The notes beneath the pieces are model-generated. The model had not been told where the DNA came from. It did no database searches and saw nothing but the letters and a program-made list of their open reading frames with translations. Of a stretch of 64,000 nucleotides of DNA, positions 61,262-63,117 are shown piece after piece. The position numbers and the translations under genes are program-made. Every line of letters begins with the position of its first letter. Position 1 is the stretch's first letter. The DNA is from Bathynomus jamesi. Taxonomy: Eukaryota > Arthropoda > Malacostraca > Isopoda > Cirolanidae. The stretch is from NCBI GenBank assembly GCA_023014485.1, contig JAJOZX010005612.1, forward strand, positions 226,501 through 290,500, given 5' to 3'.

Positions 61262-63117
61262 GATTCCATGTTAAGCTGTTGGTCTAGGTGCAGCAACAAG
61301 CGTGACTCGTTAATCAAATGAAAGAGTGTGTGTGTGTGTTACAAAAATGGCTGTAAGATAAGTATGGTACAGTGTATCCGAACTTAAAGAGCAAGGAAAA
61401 AAAGGGATGCGGGAACAGAATTGTGTGGAAGACAAATAAATGCTAAAATCGGGAGCGTCCTCTAAATTTTGGGATAAAGGAGACTCGAGAAGAGGTATTT
61501 GGTGGAAAGCCATCAGAAAATCACTTCCACATCCCGAAAGACGTTACGAATGGTTCTCGTTTGGAAGTGCGCCTTCGGGAATTTATTTCTTGTTTACTCG
61601 CCAAAGGGTTTCTTTAATGCTCTTTCCTCCTCTTTACTAGTTCAGGCTTTACCTCTCGCCTTCGCAAACGAAAGTTATGATGAGGACTTTGGATTACAGC
61701 TACAATAAAATACAATATTTGGAACATTAATGCGGAATAGTTAAAGTTGCTCGTCCAAAAACTGTATTTCACCCGTGGTCAAGTCTATCTGGCGATCATC
61801 AAGTTGATCATCAATATAGAAACCTTTTATATAATATATACATAAATTAAAAGAAAAGCCAATCAAGGACATCAAAACGGGTTTGATGCCCATCCGGAAA
61901 AATGTTACATCTAAAATATTACGAATATTTGTTCACATATATTAAATTAAAATTTTAAATCTTTTTAATTTAAAAAAATGTTAAAAAATATACCATGATA
62001 AAATTGAAAATTGAAAATAGATGTGAAACTATTAAAACTAGAAACTAACAAGGCCAAAAAATAGATTAATTTCCTAACACTTCCATTCTCTGGGCCATCA
62101 GCCTACAAAATACATTAACAGCAGCTGCAAAACCGCAATGCGTGCACGTGGCAACAGCGAACAGCTGCATCCAGTATAAAAGTTGCCAAATCCGACCGAA
62201 CACGAGTGAGACCCTGAATAATAAATGAAGACGTCATTTATCCTTCTGCACTTCTACGCTTAAGAAAAAAGAAAAAGTACGAAAAGCATTTTGAAACGTC
62301 CAAAGCAGACTTATTCAATTAGTTGGTGTATATTCACCTGAATTAGTCGCGTTCTTTCGATATACACAACGAACTTAACTCGATACTTCTGATAAATTGA
62401 ATTCCCCGTTCGTTTTCTTGAATATTTAGGGATCAGGTGCGCGAGGTAAGTCGAGAGCCATTACTTAAAACCGAACGATACAAAACCAAAGTTATGTACT
62501 CACAGCGATTTTCAAGAGAACAGTCTTCACAGAATTCCATTTGTCCGTTCTTCTATCGATTATCAAAATGAATCCTAAATCCGCGTCCTGAAGTCTGCAA
62601 AGTTATTATTAATTATAGTTTTGGTAACAAAAGACTTAAATTCAACCATTTCTATTCTGAATACGGAGGCCTATTTGATATTTTGGACTCGATGATTCTT
62701 CTTTACGAATGAAGCAACGAAAACTATAGTATATAAGCTCATTTTGTAAGGTATGTGACTGGTAGGCTTTGTTCAACTGGAACAGTAATTATCATACAAG
62801 AACCACCATCCAAAGAAAGAGCAGTACAGGATAAAGTGAATCTTCTTACACACACTAAAGCATTCCGACTGCAGGAAAACTCTTTCGAAAACGCTAATGA
62901 ATAATAAATGACGATTTAACCGACAATTTGCTGCATACGCCCTCCTTTTTCGACCTTCATAGTTTTCGATTTGTATTCAAGGCACGAACGGCTCATACTT
63001 ACGAAGGTACAGATGTGAGGTAGATGATTAATTTGCGATACTCCTCATCGCTGAGTTGCTGGAAGTTCCCGTGGTCGGGAAAAGTGATGATCGGTGAGCC
63101 ATCGCGAGATTTTCCTC
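6446..63117 (-). CDS. MCF2L: MCF2L/DBS-like Rho guanine nucleotide exchange factor (gene span, 5' incomplete)
   Basis: A minus-strand Dbl-family GEF, built from 18 exons listed separately. Domain order is CRAL-TRIO, spectrin-like helices, DH, PH, acidic linker, SH3, the DBS/MCF2L layout. Trio and Kalirin differ in having many spectrin repeats and two GEF modules. The DH domain loads GTP on Rho-family GTPases (DBS acts on Cdc42 and RhoA in mammals), the PH domain supports the DH and binds phosphoinositides, and CRAL-TRIO is thought to bind lipid and restrain activity. Exons in the window total about 3.2 kb, roughly 1070 residues. All borders are GT-AG with matching phases, except that one exon (15578-15840) is a base short. 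The first exons of CRAL-TRIO lie beyond 64000. Introns hold nearly all the window's transposons. Choosing MCF2L over paralogues MCF2 or MCF2L2 is not meaningful in an invertebrate, where one gene is expected. Confidence 0.9.
7109..7274. mobile_element. Small MITE with ~30-bp inverted ends
   Basis: The left end TACCGTATTTCCCAGC plus GTATAACGCGCACC is matched on the other strand by the right end TATCGTACTTCCCGCC plus ATATAACGCGCACC. About 105 bp of unrelated AT-rich sequence lies between. No coding content. TA occurs at both edges. Confidence 0.65.
8262..8400 (-). mobile_element. tRNA-like SINE remnant
   Basis: Read on the minus strand, GTCGATAGTTCAGTGTGTAGG followed by GGTTAGCCCCCAGC resembles a decayed tRNA A-box region and anticodon arm, followed by unrelated sequence. 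A (TAA)n-like tract at 8401-8415 borders it. Weak call based on pattern only. Confidence 0.3.
8525..8625 (-). mobile_element. tRNA-like SINE remnant
   Basis: On the minus strand, GTCAGAGTAGCCTTGTATTA, then a GGGTTGTTAGCCTGAAGG arm and CTGGGCTCAAGTCTCATG, give an A-box/B-box-like layout with the usual spacing. Both boxes are diverged. Probably an old tRNA-derived SINE head. Confidence 0.35.
8830..10050 (+). pseudogene. Degenerate non-LTR retrotransposon endonuclease remnants
   Basis: The plus strand from about 9075 shows an APE-type endonuclease as in RTE/craC-like LINEs. It starts [20 protein letters not shown], then [14 protein letters not shown] and [17 protein letters not shown]. After frameshifts come [20 protein letters not shown] and [15 protein letters not shown], the usual segment after the endonuclease. 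An upstream block (8830-9060) with [15 protein letters not shown] looks like another, more decayed piece of the same domain. No reverse transcriptase follows, and stops and frameshifts are frequent. The 216-residue open frame on the opposite strand (8618-9268) is a shadow. Confidence 0.6.
10103..10811. repeat. Long inverted repeat, ~330-bp arms
   Basis: The left arm 10103-10430 and right arm 10481-10811 are reverse complements over about 330 bases with scattered differences, separated by about 50 bases. The arms start GCAGCGTTTTGCCCAGG and meet near CATGTATAAATGG. The arms contain no gene. The right arm runs directly into a mariner-like fragment, so the whole may be a rearranged (head-to-head) copy of one mariner element. 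Confidence 0.85.
10858..11009 (+). pseudogene. Mariner-like transposase N-terminal fragment
   Basis: The frame [20 protein letters not shown], then [20 protein letters not shown] and a stop (about 50 residues), reads as the N-terminal helix-turn-helix of an IS630/Tc1/mariner transposase. Catalytic sequence is absent. A homologous piece in inverted orientation follows at 11042-11282. Confidence 0.6.
11042..11282 (-). pseudogene. Inverted second copy of the mariner N-terminal fragment
   Basis: On the minus strand the same segment recurs with many changes. GAATGGATCGAAATGTTAAA is shared exactly with 10968-10987, and CTGCTTCGTGGGA upstream matches the flank at 10816. Frames are broken. Together with the plus-strand copy it makes a head-to-head pair about 30 bases apart. 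Confidence 0.55.
11713..11962 (-). CDS. MCF2L: MCF2L exon: acidic Ser-rich linker
   Basis: About 83 residues of low complexity: a Ser-rich segment ([20 protein letters not shown]), then alternating acidic runs ([20 protein letters not shown]). The SW-S--Y-PSD--EE pattern matches the acidic stretch between PH and SH3 in DBS, and it offers many potential casein-kinase sites. The acceptor is CCTCAG and the donor GTAAGT, ending in phase 0. Confidence 0.85.
12045..12319 (-). CDS. MCF2L: MCF2L exon: PH domain part 2 and linker
   Basis: The exon starts [12 protein letters not shown], an internal methionine rather than a start. It includes [20 protein letters not shown] and [18 protein letters not shown], the last strands and C-terminal helix with the conserved W of the PH domain. 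A basic and Ser/Pro linker follows. It ends in phase 2 with donor GTTCGT, and the next exon supplies the final base of an arginine codon. Confidence 0.93.
12444..12638 (-). CDS. MCF2L: MCF2L exon: PH domain part 1
   Basis: Sixty-five codons in phase 0, [20 protein letters not shown] through TYHFKNALK. It has LGKLLMQG-F-V-like spacing and [16 protein letters not shown], the strand pair found in PH domains of Dbl GEFs. The acceptor is TTTCAG and the donor GTAATT. Confidence 0.93.
12773..12898 (-). CDS. MCF2L: MCF2L exon: end of DH domain
   Basis: Forty-two codons in phase 0, from [20 protein letters not shown] to [14 protein letters not shown]. The L--LNDSMH-IAI-G motif marks the end of the DH domain in DBS. 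The acceptor is TGCGCAG and the donor GTAAGC. Confidence 0.93.
12993..13184 (-). CDS. MCF2L: MCF2L exon: DH catalytic core (CR3)
   Basis: Sixty-four codons in phase 0, [20 protein letters not shown] to [36 protein letters not shown] is the most conserved Dbl-homology motif (CR3), forming the long helix that contacts the GTPase. No catalytic residue appears to be missing. The acceptor is TTGCAG and the donor GTGAGA. Confidence 0.95.
13915..14100 (-). CDS. MCF2L: MCF2L exon: DH domain, helices 2-3
   Basis: Sixty-two codons in phase 0, [20 protein letters not shown] through [17 protein letters not shown]. It holds [20 protein letters not shown], the conserved FGN-EEI--FH segment of Dbl GEFs. 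The acceptor is GTGTAG and the donor GTGAGT. Confidence 0.93.
14624..14755 (-). CDS. MCF2L: MCF2L exon: start of DH domain
   Basis: Forty-four codons in phase 0. An acidic stretch ([15 protein letters not shown]) leads into [20 protein letters not shown], which is conserved region 1 of the Dbl-homology domain, with the ET-E-YV--L signature that contacts the GTPase switch region. The acceptor is GCTGCAG and the donor GTAAAT. Confidence 0.92.
15578..15840 (-). CDS. MCF2L: MCF2L exon with a one-base frame break
   Basis: The exon starts [16 protein letters not shown], the conserved block just before the DH linker, in phase 0 from the preceding exon. It continues to ITSRLPRP and then hits a TGA near 15745. 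From about 15760 onward a second frame is open: it reads [16 protein letters not shown] and on to [11 protein letters not shown], then donor GTTGGT, and joins the next exon in phase 0. The 263-base length is one short of a multiple of three. The change falls in the G-runs at 15748-15757 on the plus strand (C-runs in the mRNA). It is probably an indel, in the assembly or in the allele. Confidence 0.75.
16364..16570 (-). CDS. MCF2L: MCF2L exon: spectrin-like helices
   Basis: Sixty-nine codons in phase 0, beginning [20 protein letters not shown] and ending ETKALVHQ. The 'WC--G--LLASQ--E' motif is a DBS/Trio hallmark near the end of the spectrin region. The acceptor is TTGCAG and the donor GTTGGT. 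Confidence 0.9.
17021..17212 (-). CDS. MCF2L: MCF2L exon: spectrin-like helices
   Basis: Sixty-four codons in phase 0, from [20 protein letters not shown] to [12 protein letters not shown]. It carries the 'A--L---G--L--HYA---I--KC-EL' pattern of the DBS spectrin segment. The acceptor is AATTAG and the donor GTGAAT. Confidence 0.88.
17406..17580 (+). mobile_element. Possible 5S rRNA-derived SINE
   Basis: CAGCGAAGTTAAGCGACAATG with GGGTCTGG just after strongly resembles the internal promoter start of 5S rRNA (CGAAGTTAAGC followed by GGGC-GG). Downstream is GTGGTTCGGATTCCACATGA and GTGTAGGTCTCC, which resembles the B-box and tail of the tRNA-like SINE at 22602-22764. A chimeric 5S/tRNA-related SINE is suggested, but the 5S match is short. 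Confidence 0.4.
17858..17971 (-). CDS. MCF2L: MCF2L exon: spectrin-like helices
   Basis: Thirty-eight codons in phase 0, [20 protein letters not shown] through [10 protein letters not shown]. The acceptor is TTCGCAG and the donor GTACGT. Alpha-helical character continues from the preceding exon. Confidence 0.85.
18299..18565 (-). CDS. MCF2L: MCF2L exon: spectrin-like helices
   Basis: Eighty-nine codons in phase 0, starting [20 protein letters not shown] and including [19 protein letters not shown]. It is rich in charged heptad-like helices, with a conserved W in [12 protein letters not shown]. The family's spectrin repeat lies here. The acceptor is TTTCAG and the donor GTAAGG. Confidence 0.9.
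20105..21420 (+). pseudogene. Tc1-family transposase remnant, interrupted
   Basis: The segments follow Tc1 transposase order in shifting frames. They are an HTH start ([20 protein letters not shown]), a GRPRK-like SERPRK hinge, a DNA-binding HTH ([20 protein letters not shown]), the first catalytic region ([12 protein letters not shown], where the family has W-SDE), FSASGPGKL, then QNNDPKLE. An inserted stretch of about 300 bases follows (about 20815-21130), then [13 protein letters not shown] and a C-terminus ending [13 protein letters not shown] and a stop. Stops, frameshifts and the insertion make it inactive. The terminal repeats could not be placed. Confidence 0.75.
20815..21130. mobile_element. 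Insertion inside the Tc1 remnant
   Basis: About 300 bases split the Tc1 catalytic segment. They include G-rich tracts (GTAGGGGGGCAAGGGGGTCC near 20849 and AGGGGGGCGCAAC near 20971), common near the ends of hAT-type MITEs, and a small palindrome around 21090-21117. Exact borders and a target duplication could not be fixed. Confidence 0.35.
21433..22005. mobile_element. hAT-type non-autonomous element with 8-bp TSD
   Basis: Flanked by a perfect 8-bp duplication TCTGTACT (21425-21432 and 22006-22013). The ends are short inverted repeats: CAATGGTGTACATAAG against CGGGGGCGTACACAGC read inward. The interior is AT-rich with CG, TA and TG microsatellites around 21917-21975. No transposase. It is inserted just past the Tc1 stop codon. 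Confidence 0.75.
22602..22764 (+). mobile_element. tRNA-derived SINE (single unit)
   Basis: A Pol III promoter is visible: A-box TGGCCTAGTGGTTAAGACG and B-box AGTTCGGATTCC about 30 bases on. The tail runs to GAAGCTAACCAAAGG. The leader AGTGGTTGGTAGATAAATGG and the whole unit match the minus-strand copy at 28166-28338 closely, so this is a dispersed family. Confidence 0.8.
23526..23954. mobile_element. MITE with ~35-bp inverted ends and ATTT flanks
   Basis: The left end GAGGGGTCCCGCGTCTTAAA followed by GTACCTAAGC is mirrored by the right end GAGGGGTCGCGCGTCTTAAG followed by GTACCTAAGC. The 4-bp flanks are ATTT on both sides (23522-23525 and 23955-23958). The interior is AT-rich and non-coding. 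I could not assign a superfamily. Confidence 0.7.
24003..24417. mobile_element. hAT-like element built of GTAACG/CGTTAC motifs
   Basis: The ends are TGTGTTGGGAGTAACG and, read inward from the right, ACAGTTGGGCGCGTTAC, resembling the C-A-G-T-G-T-T-G-G-G termini of a widespread class of hAT MITEs. The subterminal 150 bp at each side repeat GTAACG or its complement CGTTAC many times, for example TAACGTTACTTTTTTA. It sits between (TA)n tracts, so the target duplication cannot be read. Confidence 0.6.
25148..25273 (-). CDS. MCF2L: MCF2L exon: start of spectrin-like region
   Basis: Forty-two codons in phase 0, beginning [19 protein letters not shown] and including [17 protein letters not shown]. 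The ETE-PNDV motif is characteristic of the DBS/MCF2 segment between Sec14 and the spectrin repeat. The acceptor is ATTACAG and the donor GTATTG. It follows the 31-kb intron and would also be the first shared exon for a transcript starting at 28957-29271. Confidence 0.9.
26041..26092. repeat. (TA)n microsatellite
   Basis: About 25 uninterrupted TA units. Similar tracts occur at 28125-28164, 53342-53395, 53778-53831 and 61195-61258, often at the tail or edge of a mobile element. Confidence 0.95.
26918..26986. repeat. (GA)n microsatellite
   Basis: About 34 uninterrupted AG/GA units, the longest dinucleotide tract of this type in the window. Confidence 0.95.
28166..28453 (-). mobile_element. 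Dimeric tRNA-derived SINE with (TA)n tail
   Basis: On the minus strand the first tRNA-like unit has an A-box TGGTGTAGTGGTTAGC (28434-28449) and a B-box GGGATCGAGACCC (28394-28406). A linker of about 35 bases (TTCCACACAATAAAG) follows. Then comes a second unit with A-box TGGCCTAGTGGTTAAG (28289-28304), B-box GGTTCGGATTCC (28254-28265) and a tail ending AACCAAAGGGTAAGG, followed by about 20 TA units (28125-28164). The second unit is the same family as 22602-22764. Two Pol III promoters in one element are directly visible. Confidence 0.75.
28957..29271 (-). CDS. Candidate alternative first exon of MCF2L (no CRAL-TRIO form)
   Basis: A GC-rich open stretch in AT-rich surroundings. Reading on the minus strand from an ATG at 29271 it encodes about 105 residues: [18 protein letters not shown], a basic middle, then [19 protein letters not shown] and YILQIQ before a CAG|GTGCGT donor at 28956. 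It ends in phase 0, as does the acceptor of the 25148-25273 exon, so splicing gives an in-frame GEF lacking CRAL-TRIO. There is a stop immediately upstream of the open frame, and a shorter start at MSDGS (good AAAATG context) is possible. I recognise no domain. Mammalian MCF2 and MCF2L use alternative 5' exons, which makes this plausible but unproven. Confidence 0.5.
30085..30805 (+). repeat. LTR-like segment A ending in a tRNA-Trp-type PBS
   Basis: About 700 bases are related to 50995-51715 in the same orientation. Shared landmarks are GTTCGTCACA, CGTTACCAGCAG, GAATAGGCCTATCATACAAT against CATAGGTCTACCATACAAT, and TTATCTGTT. Both end TAAATCAA before TGGTGACCCC, which pairs with the 3' end of tRNA-Trp, the primer of CsRn1-type Ty3 elements. 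No gag-pol follows, so this is a decayed LTR with part of its leader. Its 5' border is uncertain. Confidence 0.55.
30893..30933. repeat. Perfect (ATTT)n/(AAAT)n palindrome
   Basis: ATTTTATTTATTTATTTATT followed directly by its complement AAATAAATAAATAAATAAAA makes a perfect inverted repeat with no loop, built of a tetranucleotide microsatellite that reverses strand. Confidence 0.9.
31796..33806 (+). pseudogene. hAT transposase with BED finger, frameshifted
   Basis: The start is [24 protein letters not shown] zinc finger follows, with cysteines in [13 protein letters not shown] and, after a frame change, histidines in [13 protein letters not shown]. Next are the RNase-H-like region ([19 protein letters not shown], then [10 protein letters not shown] around a catalytic aspartate) and [20 protein letters not shown] with the conserved CGAHTLQL. 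The C-terminus is the hAT dimerisation domain ([20 protein letters not shown]). The frame changes four times (near 31960, 32355, 32680 and 33235), the last three each equivalent to one missing base. As written it cannot make one protein. Confidence 0.9.
33727..34350 (+). repeat. Tandem duplication of the hAT transposase 3' end
   Basis: Two copies about 320 bases apart, the first beginning AAATCTGATTTAAGGGCACG (33730) and the second AAGTCTGATTTAAGGTTACA (34050). Each continues through a decayed version of the dimerisation-domain end (TTGAGGCTATG against TTGAGGCCATC), the stop codon, and GGAAACAGATTTACAAG with an AATATCTT stretch. The first copy is the functional 3' end of the gene. Confidence 0.8.
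34957..35369. other. Flank of the hAT insertion, older hAT-like element
   Basis: Between the hAT element and the Ty3 LTR lies GC-richer DNA starting GGAGGGGCGGTTTTAGGTGG, the kind of sequence seen at ends of hAT MITEs. Ordinary AT-rich sequence follows. Borders of the older element were not resolved. Confidence 0.35.
35374..35839 (-). repeat. 3' LTR
   Basis: 466 bp, starting TGTTGGTTTACG and ending CACTACA on the plus strand (TG...CA). Compared with 39867-40330 I see no base substitutions, one extra GTC unit in the (GTC)n start, and one fewer A in an A-run. Confidence 0.95.
35840..35851 (-). other. Polypurine tract of the Ty3 element
   Basis: On the minus strand, GGTGGGGGAGTG lies directly against the 3' LTR, where second-strand synthesis is primed. 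Confidence 0.8.
35925..37148 (-). pseudogene. Ty3 integrase with GPY/F module, frameshifted
   Basis: In three overlapping frames. An H2C2 zinc finger comes first: [16 protein letters not shown], then the cysteines in TCLACQRAK. The DDE core follows, with aspartates in [11 protein letters not shown] and [10 protein letters not shown] and the glutamate in [12 protein letters not shown]. The C-terminal module is [16 protein letters not shown], a GPY/F motif. The catalytic triad is intact, but at least two frame changes break the gene. Confidence 0.88.
37054..38573 (-). pseudogene. Ty3 reverse transcriptase and RNase H, frameshifted
   Basis: Segments in order: [18 protein letters not shown] and [14 protein letters not shown] (fingers and palm, with the first catalytic aspartate); [20 protein letters not shown] (YIDD catalytic box); [17 protein letters not shown] (after the palm); then RNase H with [16 protein letters not shown] and [18 protein letters not shown]. 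Frames shift repeatedly between these blocks. Motif residues are conserved, which suits recent origin. Confidence 0.9.
38470..38806 (-). pseudogene. Ty3 aspartic protease, frameshifted
   Basis: [15 protein letters not shown] carries the D-T/S-G active-site triplet. After a frame change [20 protein letters not shown] gives the second conserved block (IIGADFL). Typical retroviral-type protease of a Ty3 polyprotein. Confidence 0.85.
39078..39632 (-). CDS. Ty3 gag
   Basis: A 184-residue open frame starting [20 protein letters not shown] and containing [31 protein letters not shown] and [16 protein letters not shown]. This capsid-type gag is characteristic of CsRn1/Kabuki-like Ty3 elements. It begins about 220 bases inside the 5' LTR. 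The following frame (38677-39081) contains no CCHC knuckle that I can read. It appears intact, unlike pol. Confidence 0.82.
   Translation of the reverse strand: MPDDAGAISHLSVKLPVFWPGDPFIWFHQVESQFNLGRITVSRTKYDHVLSSLPASIISEVRDVIVSTSTSEDPYNDLKSAILRRTTVSEREKLHQLISKEELGDRKPTQMLRAMQCALGERAQTFDKDIFRQLFLQKLPPSAQRVLATMDPATPVDKLAETADKVVEIDTAPVNNVNTQSELS
39854..39864 (-). other. tRNA-Trp-type primer binding site
   Basis: On the minus strand TGGTGACCCCG lies two bases inside the 5' LTR. It is complementary to the 3' end of eukaryotic tRNA-Trp including CCA, the primer known for CsRn1-type elements. Confidence 0.7.
39867..40330 (-). repeat. 5' LTR
   Basis: 464 bp, partner of 35374-35839. It starts TGTTGGTTTACG, ends CACTACA, and is followed by the TAAG duplication. 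Confidence 0.95.
40335..41870. other. AT-rich stretch with a LINE 3' tag
   Basis: No gene recognised. At 40466-40485 TATGCAGGAAGGATGGACCA is the same tag that ends the LINE at 59280 and recurs at 57550. The rest is A/T-rich. Confidence 0.4.
43676..43906. repeat. Two poly-G runs
   Basis: Runs of about 11 G at 43679-43690 and about 20 G at 43886-43906, each followed by GATGAA. They may be two copies of one short repeat. A similar run of 10 lies at 49341-49350. Confidence 0.6.
43975..44285 (+). pseudogene. LINE reverse-transcriptase C-terminal fragments (two in tandem)
   Basis: Two adjoining frames show the conserved end of CR1/jockey-type LINE ORF2: [20 protein letters not shown], followed about 110 bases later by [20 protein letters not shown] and [11 protein letters not shown]. 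Both read plus and end in a stop shortly after. They are related but diverged, so they are either two insertions or a tandem duplication. Confidence 0.7.
44311..44873. other. Unassigned stretch
   Basis: No gene recognised. It contains a short (CT)n tract near 44623-44642 and otherwise mixed sequence. Confidence 0.35.
44882..45344. mobile_element. hAT-type MITE made of GTATTTAAATAC units
   Basis: 463 bp with a perfect 8-bp duplication GTTACAGA (44874-44881 and 45345-45352). The ends are CAGAGCTGGGCA inverted. At least ten copies of ATGTATTTAAATAC-like motifs, themselves palindromic, fill the first 140 and last 120 bases. The centre is unrelated sequence (45040-45190). No coding content. Confidence 0.85.
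45353..45860. other. Unassigned stretch
   Basis: AT-rich, no gene or repeat recognised. Confidence 0.35.
45900..46980. repeat. Inverted pair of transposase-like fragments
   Basis: The arms (about 45900-46123 on minus, 46740-46975 on plus) are about 95 percent identical by eye, starting ATGCAACAACATTGGAGA. About 610 bases lie between them, including a 19-bp-arm hairpin at 46131-46174 (AGCATAACTCGAGTGGAAG). Both arms encode the same protein segment ([20 protein letters not shown] against [20 protein letters not shown]). Confidence 0.85.
46743..47194 (+). pseudogene. Second copy of the transposase-like N-terminal segment
   Basis: The open frame reads [20 protein letters not shown] and [20 protein letters not shown] to YWSEKQ. 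Unrelated residues then run to a stop. It is the inverted partner of 45862-46158 and retains two residues (NL) absent from the other copy. No start or upstream domain is visible. Confidence 0.6.
47348..47550. mobile_element. Foldback MITE, ~84-bp arms
   Basis: The arms 47348-47431 and 47466-47550 are nearly perfect reverse complements (CGGATCACCTGAAGAT at the ends, GATATTTTCGTTAGTTAGCC inside) around a 34-base centre. A 16- to 17-bp direct repeat TCTAGTCTATRTAAAAA flanks it on both sides (47328 and 47557). Internal motifs recur in the 58413-59140 element. Confidence 0.8.
48175..48558. mobile_element. hAT-type MITE made of CGGGTACCCG units
   Basis: The ends are TAGGGATG inverted, and the 8-bp flanks match at 5 of 8. 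Subterminal repeats of ACCCGATCGGGT and CGGGTACCCG fill about 75 bases on each side. The centre is AT-rich and non-coding. Confidence 0.7.
48560..50990. other. Unassigned intronic stretch
   Basis: No gene recognised. It holds a (CA)n tract at 49536-49566, a G10 run near 49341 and a (CAC)n-like tract at 50136-50154. A minus-strand open frame (50216-50398) is discussed under rejected items. Confidence 0.4.
50995..51715 (+). repeat. LTR-like segment B ending in a tRNA-Trp-type PBS
   Basis: Partner of 30085-30805, same orientation, about 70 percent alike by eye, ending AAATCAATGGTGACCCC and followed by the same AAATAATTAACT. No coding region follows. Confidence 0.55.
52396..53342 (+). mobile_element. 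Tc1-like element, internally deleted
   Basis: The inverted ends AGCACACCGGACAAAAAATT plus AGTCACCCCT are nearly perfect on both sides, each bordered by TA. The 947-bp length is well short of the usual ~1.6 kb because the middle of the transposase gene is missing. Confidence 0.9.
52575..53300 (+). pseudogene. Tc1-like transposase missing its catalytic core
   Basis: It starts [20 protein letters not shown] with an HTH ([20 protein letters not shown]). After a frameshift there is a second HTH and [20 protein letters not shown], containing the first catalytic aspartate (WSDES). It reads to GVVQAGNRK and then jumps to the C-terminal end ([20 protein letters not shown] to [13 protein letters not shown] and stop). 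The second and third catalytic residues are deleted, so it cannot transpose by itself. Confidence 0.88.
53395..53775. repeat. Direct and inverted repeat array with tRNA-like SINE
   Basis: A ~75-bp unit (TTTCAACTGCAAAC to GAACGTTCCGCGCAAGAT) occurs at 53397-53472, again in direct orientation at 53641-53715, and in inverted orientation at 53731-53779. Between the first two, the minus strand of 53497-53554 shows a tRNA-like promoter: A-box TGTGTAGTGGTTATCA and B-box GGCTCGATTCCCGGG. TA tracts border the whole. Confidence 0.7.
54071..56387 (-). other. Upstream end of the 31-kb intron, nothing recognised
   Basis: AT-rich intronic sequence. Open frames at 54956-55254 are GC-richer but carry no family motif I recognise. 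Confidence 0.4.
56388..56504 (-). CDS. MCF2L: MCF2L exon: CRAL-TRIO C-terminal end
   Basis: Thirty-nine codons containing [20 protein letters not shown] and then [10 protein letters not shown]. This is the 'LT-DLGG-L-Y-H--W---R' ending of CRAL-TRIO in DBS, Trio and Kalirin. The acceptor is AAACAG. Two in-frame donors are possible (GTCAGT after valine, or GTGGTC one codon earlier), and I used GTCAGT. A 31-kb intron follows. Confidence 0.88.
56505..57681 (-). other. MCF2L intron within CRAL-TRIO
   Basis: It contains a (CA)n(TA)n tract at 56969-57011. At 57526-57575 a LINE 3' tag (minus-strand GGCCCCTCCTTCCCGCATAA) is followed by (AC)n. No gene. Confidence 0.5.
57682..57795 (-). CDS. MCF2L: MCF2L exon: CRAL-TRIO part 3
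   Basis: Thirty-eight codons in phase 0, including [20 protein letters not shown] and ending FRDEFKFK. The PG-I-VLRP-GFLQ pattern is typical of the Sec14 fold in the MCF2/DBS group. The acceptor is TTTTCAG and the donor GTAAGA. Confidence 0.9.
58413..59140. mobile_element. Foldback element with five CCACAACGCGTTGTGG-type palindromes
   Basis: Inverted ends TATGTTACGYCCAARCATC extend to arms of about 150 bp (58413-58602 and 58988-59140). The 16-bp palindrome CCACAACGCGTTGTGG is perfect at 58577-58592 and 58999-59014, and near-perfect at 58463-58478, 58543-58558 and 59079-59094 (there CCACAACTAGTTGTGG). GACCACACACCGATGT appears twice in the left arm and once in the right. The centre (58835-58985) holds a second, nested inverted repeat related to 47348-47550. 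TA flanks are possible. No coding sequence. Confidence 0.85.
59280..60780 (-). pseudogene. Jockey-type LINE, 5'-truncated and decayed
   Basis: Minus-strand reverse transcriptase blocks in order: [20 protein letters not shown] and [36 protein letters not shown]; a decayed FADD region (FINDLL-like, then LHFSRFQ); [20 protein letters not shown] and [20 protein letters not shown]; and the C-terminus [20 protein letters not shown] with [20 protein letters not shown]. Frames shift and stops are present. The 3' end carries the tag CTTGGTCCCCTCTTTCCTGC. This family is common in decapod crustaceans to my knowledge. No endonuclease domain is left. Confidence 0.8.
61195..61300 (+). repeat. (TA)n tract followed by a SINE tail
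   Basis: About 32 TA units (61195-61258), then CGGATTCCATGTTAAGCTGT and TGGTCTAGGTGCAG, which match the region after the B-box of the SINE at 22602-22764 (CGGATTCCACGTTAAACTGT). The head of the SINE is missing. Confidence 0.6.
62504..62594 (-). CDS. MCF2L: MCF2L exon: CRAL-TRIO part 2
   Basis: This 91-base exon encodes [20 protein letters not shown] followed by [10 protein letters not shown], the conserved strand and 'IDRR-D-W' turn of the DBS Sec14 domain. The acceptor is TTTGCAG and the donor GTGAGT. The first base finishes the serine codon of the previous exon, and the exon ends in phase 0. Confidence 0.9.
62595..63002 (-). other. MCF2L intron, nothing recognised
   Basis: A 408-base AT-rich intron between the first two visible exons. 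Confidence 0.6.
63003..63117 (-). CDS. MCF2L: MCF2L exon: CRAL-TRIO part 1
   Basis: The exon encodes about 38 residues beginning [19 protein letters not shown] and ending with an LTSVPS motif. This matches the part of the Sec14/CRAL-TRIO domain where DBS proteins read GG-S-DG-PIITFP. The acceptor CGACAG precedes 63117 and the donor is GTAAGT at 63002. It enters in phase 1 and leaves in phase 2, and the next exon completes the serine codon. It is the most upstream exon visible. Confidence 0.88.

Larger units (their letters stand above)
57796..62503 (-). other. MCF2L intron within CRAL-TRIO
   Basis: It contains the 58413-59140 foldback element, a LINE (59280-60780), a TA tract (61195-61258) and a SINE tail (61258-61300). 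The stretches 57800-58412 and 61300-62500 show nothing else I recognise. Confidence 0.5.
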